Notes under the pieces: model-generated | What the model was told of the DNA's origin: nothing | Database searches by the model: none | Seen by the model: only the letters and a program-made list of their open reading frames with translations | Part shown: positions 60,050 through 64,000 of the stretch, piece after piece | Layout of the letters: each line of letters starts with the position of its first letter | How positions within the stretch are numbered: position 1 is the stretch's first letter | Program-made: the position numbers and the translations under genes | DNA from: Streptomyces xanthophaeus | Lineage (GTDB): Bacteria > Actinomycetota > Actinomycetes > Streptomycetales > Streptomycetaceae | Reading direction: 5' to 3' | Length of the DNA stretch: 64,000 bases | Assembly: GCF_030440515.1 (NCBI RefSeq) | Contig: NZ_CP076543.1 | Location: forward strand, 8,173,146-8,237,145

Positions 60050-61171
60050 GTGCGCATACTCTTCACCGGACCGGCGGCAGCCGGCCACCTCTTCCCGATG
60101 ATCCCGACCGCCCAGGCCTTGCGTGCCGCCGGCCACGAGGTGCTGTTCGCGGGCTCGCAGCCCCTGGGCCAGCTCCGCGAGGCCGGTTTCCCGATCGTCG
60201 AGATAGGCGACGGCCGCAGCATCCGGGACGTCTTCGAGCAGTCCACGGACGAGGAAGTGCGCTACGTCGCACCGGACATGACCACCGACCAGATCCTGGA
60301 CCGGGCGGCCCACGGTTTCGCGCTCGTCTCCCGCTCCACCGTGGACGGTCTGCTGGAGGCCGCCGAAAGCTGGCGCCCCGACCTGCTGGTCTACGACTCC
60401 TTCCAGGCGTCGGCCCCGCTGGTCGCGGCCAAACTGGGGATCCCGTCGGTGGTCCACAACTTCGGCGTCACCTCGGGCCTGGACATGGTCGCCCGGCTCG
60501 CCGCCAACTTCACCGAGGCGTACGGGACGTACGGGGTGGACGCCCCGGCCGAGCCCACCGCCCTGAACATCGTCCCCGCCTCGCTCGGCGGCGACCCGGG
60601 CGGCCTGCGCGTGCGCTACCTCCCCTACAACGGCGGCGGCACCGTCCCCGCCGGACTGCTCCGGCGCGCAAGCCGTCCGCGGGTCGCCATCACCCTGGGC
60701 ACCGTGCTCACCGAGCTGGACGGCGTCCGCGCCATCGTCCGCCTGATCGAGGCCGCCGCGTCGGTGGACGCCGAGTTCCTGCTCGCCGTCGGCGATGCCG
60801 ACCTCGGCCCGCTCGGCACCCTCCCGGACAACGTCCGCCCGCTGCCCTGGGTCCCGCTCGCCGAGCTGCTGACCGCCTCCGACGCACTGGTCCACCACGG
60901 CGGCTCCGGCACCCTGCTCACCGCCCTGCAGGCCGGCCTGCCCCAGCTCCTGCTGCCCCAGGGCGCCGACCACTTCGCCAACGCCGCCGCCCTGACCGCC
61001 ACCGGCGCCGCCCTGCGCTCCGCCTCCGACGACGTCGACGCCCCGCTCCTGGCCCGCCTCACCGCCGACCCGGCCCTGCGCGAGGCCGCCACCCGCCTGC
61101 GGGCGGAGAACGCGGCCCTGCCGACCCCGGCCGAAACGGTCCCCGCCCTGGAGGCCCTGGCCGCCTCCTGA
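60050..61171 (+). CDS. GT-B glycosyltransferase (GT1, macrolide/antibiotic type)
   Basis: This 373-residue glycosyltransferase transfers a sugar from a nucleotide donor to a small-molecule acceptor. It starts VRILFTGPAAAGHLFPMIPT, the typical N-terminal acceptor-domain strand with a His serving as base in GHLFP. The C-terminal donor domain has RVAITLGTVLTE, LPWVPLAELLTASDALVHHG and the signature GGSGTLLTALQAGLPQLLLP followed by QGADHFANAAAL. This closely resembles UDP/TDP-sugar enzymes of natural-product clusters such as EryCIII, though several residues are simpler. GTG 60050 follows AAGGAGA. No sugar-biosynthesis genes are nearby, so it may glycosylate an outside antibiotic or a product of another locus. 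Confidence 0.88.
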   Translation: MRILFTGPAAAGHLFPMIPTAQALRAAGHEVLFAGSQPLGQLREAGFPIVEIGDGRSIRDVFEQSTDEEVRYVAPDMTTDQILDRAAHGFALVSRSTVDGLLEAAESWRPDLLVYDSFQASAPLVAAKLGIPSVVHNFGVTSGLDMVARLAANFTEAYGTYGVDAPAEPTALNIVPASLGGDPGGLRVRYLPYNGGGTVPAGLLRRASRPRVAITLGTVLTELDGVRAIVRLIEAAASVDAEFLLAVGDADLGPLGTLPDNVRPLPWVPLAELLTASDALVHHGGSGTLLTALQAGLPQLLLPQGADHFANAAALTATGAALRSASDDVDAPLLARLTADPALREAATRLRAENAALPTPAETVPALEALAAS

Positions 61172-61306
61172 GGAGCCCACACCGGGTCCGTACGGCCACC
61201 GGCCCGGCCGGACGGCCGTACGGACCCCGCCCCCGCCCCCCGACCCCGACCCCGGCCCCGGCCCCGTCCGCACCCCCTGCGGCGGGGCCCGTACGCGGCT
61301 TCGCGC

Positions 61307-61813
61307 TCAGCCCGCGCCGTCGGCGCTCAAGGCGGGCAGGGGGGTGCGGCCGGCCACGGCCATGAGTTCGAGCGGGAGTTCCGTGTCGTGCTGCCCGACG
61401 GTGAGGCCGATCCAGCGGCCGCTGCCCGGGACGGTCCACACCTGCATGCTGCAGGCGCTCTGGGAGAGGCTCTCGACCGGCTCCGGGGCCCGCCTCCCGT
61501 CGAAGCCGGCCTCCAGGTACGACCCCAGGTCCACGGTGAGCGGATCACCCCAGCGCACCGTGAGGGCCGCGGCCAGAGCGCCGAGGACGGCGCTCATCTG
61601 CGCGTCGGCCCGGTTCAGGGCCCGGTGGTACGCGTCGTCCCAGAAGTCCTCGCTCGCGCGCAGCACACGGACGCGATGGTCCGGGCCCCCGTAACCGGTG
61701 GCGTCCTCGAAGCCCGCCGCCGGGAAGGGCTGCGCGATCATCGCGTCGATGACCGGCAGGTATAGCCCAAGGGCCTCTTCCGGGACGGCTTCCGGCTCAG
61801 CGGTGCTGCTCAT
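61307..61813 (-). CDS. Hypothetical protein
   Basis: This 168-residue acidic soluble protein begins MSSTAEPEAVPEEALGLYLP. Later segments read SEDFWDDAYHRALNRADAQM, SAVLGALAAALTVRWGDPLT and QVWTVPGSGRWIGLTVGQHD, then TELPLELMAVAG. This gives an alpha/beta small domain typical of Streptomyces immunity- or hypothetical-type proteins. I do not recognise a family. A TAGCCT -10 box (61825-61820 on this strand) ends six bases before the ATG, and there is no ribosome site, so the transcript is probably leaderless. Confidence 0.6.
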   Translation of the reverse strand: MSSTAEPEAVPEEALGLYLPVIDAMIAQPFPAAGFEDATGYGGPDHRVRVLRASEDFWDDAYHRALNRADAQMSAVLGALAAALTVRWGDPLTVDLGSYLEAGFDGRRAPEPVESLSQSACSMQVWTVPGSGRWIGLTVGQHDTELPLELMAVAGRTPLPALSADGAG

Positions 61814-61912
61814 GGGCCCAGGCTACGAGACCGCCCGGACAACCCCCGCAGCGAGCCGGAAGGGGACGGCCCCGCCACCGGGCGGAGCCGCCCGCGAGGA
61901 CACTCCCAGCCA

Positions 61913-62108
61913 CCCCCCGGATCCCGGTCCCGGCCGCCCCCCGGATCCCGGGCCCGGCCGCCCCCCGGATCCCGGGCCCGGCCGACACCCCCCCCGGATC
62001 CCGGTCCCGGTCGGCCCTCCCGGTCCCGCCCGGCAGAGGCTCCCGGCCCCCCCCGGATCCCGGTCCCGGTCGGCCCTCCCGGTCCCTCCCGGCAGAGGCT
62101 CCCGGTCC
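61913..62108. repeat. Tandem repeats before the phospholipase D gene
   Basis: Three copies of a 24-base unit beginning CCCCCCGGATCCCGG are followed by two near-identical copies of a unit of about 58 bases beginning CCCCGGATCCCGGTCCCGGT and ending with GGCAGAGGCTCCCGG. They fill most of the 450-base gap 61814-62263. Confidence 0.8.
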
Positions 62109-62263
62109 CGTGCGGCGGGCGGTCCGGCACGGGTGGCCGGAACTCGCCCGGGGCGGGTGAACAGGGGGCTACGTGCTGGTAACTTACGCGAGTTGATCAA
62201 GGTCGGGGTGTGGCCGGCCACGCTCCCGGCCGGAGCCACCCCCACCCCAGTCAAGGAACCACA

Positions 62264-63868
62264 TTGGCACGCACCGTCGCCGCGGCGGCCCTCGTCCCCG
62301 CCACGGCCCTCGCACTCGGCCTCTCCCTCCTCGCCGCCGCCCCCGCGTCCGCCGCGGACGCACCCACACCGCACCTGGACTCGGTCGAGCAGACCCTGCG
62401 CCAGGTCTCGCCGGGCCTGGAGGGCTCGGTGTGGGAGCGCACCGCCGGCAACCGGCTCGGCTCCTCCGTCCCCGGGGGCGCCGACTGGCTGCTGCAGACC
62501 CCCGGCTGCTGGGGCGACGCCGCCTGCGCCGACCGGCCCGGATCGCGCCGCCTCCTGGACAAGATGCGCCAGGACATCGCCGGCGCCCGGGAAACGGTGG
62601 ACATATCGACGCTGGCGCCCTTCCCCAACGGCGGCTACCAGGAGGCGATCGTCGCGGGCCTGAAGGAGGCCGCCGGCAAGGGCGGCCGGCTCAAGGTGCG
62701 CGTCCTGGTGGGCGCCGCGCCCATCTACCACTCCACGGTGATCCCCTCGTCCTACCGCGACGAGCTGCTCGCGAAGCTGGGCCCGGCCGCCGCGGGCAGC
62801 ATCACCCTCAACGTGGCCTCGATGACCACCTCCAAGACCGCGTTCTCCTGGAACCACTCCAAGCTGGTCGTCGTGGACGGCACTTCGGTGATCACCGGCG
62901 GCATCAACAGCTGGAAGGACGACTACCTGGAGACCGCCCACCCGGTCGCCGACGTCGACCTCGCGCTGACCGGGCCCGCCGCCGGCTCCGCGGGCCGCTA
63001 CCTGGACTCCCTGTGGGACTGGACCTGCCGCAACAAGAGCAACTGGGCCTCGGTCTGGTTCGCCGCCTCGCCCGGCGCGGACTGCATGCCCTCCCTGCCC
63101 CGCCCGGCCGCCCCGGCGGGCGGCGGGGACGTGCCCGCGCTCGCCGTCGGCGGCCTCGGCGTGGGCATCCGCCAGAGCGATCCCGCCTCCTCCTTCCGCC
63201 CCGTCCTGCCCACGGCCGGCGACACCAGGTGCGGCATCGGGGTGCACGACAACACCAACGCCGACCGGGACTACGACACCGTCAACCCGGAGGAGAGCGC
63301 CCTGCGCGCCCTGGTCTCCAGCGCGGCCTCGCACATCGAGATCTCCCAGCAGGACGTGCACGCCACCTGCCCGCCGCTGCCCCGCTACGACATACGCCTC
63401 TACGACGCCCTCGCCGCGAAACTCGCCTCCGGCGTGAAGGTCCGCATCGTCGTCAGCGACCCGGCCAACCGCGGCACGATCGGCAGCGGCGGCTACTCGC
63501 AGATCAAGTCCCTCTCTGAGGTGAGCGACGCCCTGCGCGGCCGCCTGACGGCCCTGACCGGCGACGGCGGCCGGGCGCGCACGGCCATGTGCGAGAACCT
63601 CCAGCTGGCCACGTTCCGCGCGTCCGACCGGCCCACCTGGGCGGACGGCAAGCCCTACGCCCAGCACCACAAGCTGGTCTCGGTCGACGGATCGGCCTTC
63701 TACATCGGCTCCAAGAACCTGTACCCGTCCTGGCTCCAGGACTTCGGGTACGTCGTCGAGAGCCCGGCCGCGGCCGGGCAGGTCAAGAGCGACCTGCTCG
63801 ACCCGCAGTGGCGCTACTCCCAGGCCACCGCGACGTACGACTACGCCCGCGGCCTCTGCCAGGCCTGA
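62264..63868 (+). CDS. pld: Secreted phospholipase D (HKD type)
   Basis: This 534-residue exported phospholipase D of the streptomycete type hydrolyses or transphosphatidylates phospholipids outside the cell. The signal peptide is [20 protein letters not shown], then [12 protein letters not shown], cleaved near 31. Both HKD motifs are intact: [10 protein letters not shown] with His198, Lys200 and Asp205, followed by GGIN; and [10 protein letters not shown] with His468, Lys470 and Asp475, followed by GSKN. These are the two halves of the active site. The middle contains the [11 protein letters not shown] and [16 protein letters not shown] segments of the family. TTG 62264 was chosen for the CAAGGAACC upstream and the good signal peptide. 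Tandem repeats precede it. Confidence 0.93.
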   Translation: MARTVAAAALVPATALALGLSLLAAAPASAADAPTPHLDSVEQTLRQVSPGLEGSVWERTAGNRLGSSVPGGADWLLQTPGCWGDAACADRPGSRRLLDKMRQDIAGARETVDISTLAPFPNGGYQEAIVAGLKEAAGKGGRLKVRVLVGAAPIYHSTVIPSSYRDELLAKLGPAAAGSITLNVASMTTSKTAFSWNHSKLVVVDGTSVITGGINSWKDDYLETAHPVADVDLALTGPAAGSAGRYLDSLWDWTCRNKSNWASVWFAASPGADCMPSLPRPAAPAGGGDVPALAVGGLGVGIRQSDPASSFRPVLPTAGDTRCGIGVHDNTNADRDYDTVNPEESALRALVSSAASHIEISQQDVHATCPPLPRYDIRLYDALAAKLASGVKVRIVVSDPANRGTIGSGGYSQIKSLSEVSDALRGRLTALTGDGGRARTAMCENLQLATFRASDRPTWADGKPYAQHHKLVSVDGSAFYIGSKNLYPSWLQDFGYVVESPAAAGQVKSDLLDPQWRYSQATATYDYARGLCQA

Positions 63869-63925
63869 CACCCCCAGGCCCCAGGCCCCAGGCCCCAGGC
63901 CGCCCAGGCCCCAGGCCCCCGGCCG
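63869..63925. repeat. CCAGGCC tandem repeat
   Basis: A 7-base CCAGGCC/CCCAGGC unit is repeated about seven times immediately after the phospholipase stop. The rest of the window to 64000 is GC-rich noncoding sequence. Confidence 0.75.
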
Positions 63926-64000
63926 CCCGCGCCCGGGCGCCCCGGGTGTCCGCCTCCCCGCCCCCGCAGTGCCCGGCCCCCGCGGCCGGGTGCGGCGGGG

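Overview
The window is chromosomal DNA of a Streptomyces or a close relative. The evidence is the very high GC content, near-saturated G/C at third codon positions, frequent GTG and TTG starts, purine-rich ribosome binding sites, leaderless-looking promoters with TANNNT boxes 6-7 bases before the start codon, and typical families (NarL-type two-component pair, Stealth protein, EF-hand protein, DUF2637, DUF6777, HKD phospholipase D). No rRNA and no CRISPR array are present. One tRNA gene was found, an unusual tRNA-Trp(CCA).

Layout. 1-15.2 kb is mixed accessory metabolism: the tail of a MatB-like acyl-CoA synthetase, an I78-type inhibitor, an NAD(P)-binding protein, a small secreted/membrane pair, a two-component system, an NCS1 purine-type permease with a cysteine-rich tail, a GDSL hydrolase/membrane protein pair divergent from a MarR regulator, an acyl-CoA synthetase, a Stealth phosphotransferase, a four-EF-hand protein and a YbdK-type carboxylate-amine ligase. 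15.5-28.6 kb is a compact one-direction nonribosomal peptide locus: MFS exporter, stand-alone C-like protein, C-A-T, A-T, A-T, and a terminal C-(A C-terminal remnant)-T-SDR protein. It has no thioesterase and no MbtH gene, and it ends at a strong hairpin. I do not recognise the product. A dedicated Sfp-type phosphopantetheinyl transferase sits 14 kb further on, in an operon with a formylglycine-generating-enzyme-like protein.

28.8-46 kb is an eroded accessory region: hypothetical genes, DUF2637 and DUF6777 membrane proteins, ComB-like and barstar-like proteins, three transposase scars, a possible methyltransferase scar, a short leader ORF, and an AT-richer patch with three 35-bp units each built on an 8-6-8 palindrome. 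46-52 kb holds an FMN reductase behind a MerR/SoxR-like promoter, a DUF4097 protein with palindromes upstream, a secreted alpha/beta hydrolase, a HAD hydrolase with a 2H phosphoesterase, and a small secreted lytic-transglycosylase-like protein with a near-perfect terminator.

52-64 kb combines low-complexity GC tracts with two copies of a palindromic MITE-like element. One of these supplies the 3' end of a HAD phosphatase gene. The remaining genes are a DHA2-type exporter, a SnoaL-like secreted protein, a Ser-repeat membrane-anchored protein, the tRNA-Trp, a GT-B glycosyltransferase, a hypothetical protein and a secreted phospholipase D.

The features most likely to be new are the NRPS line with its adenylation remnant and epimerase-type SDR terminus, the divergent tRNA-Trp, the three-palindrome array, and the element-derived gene end. 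All functional statements rest on reading the sequence and on family knowledge; no database search was run.
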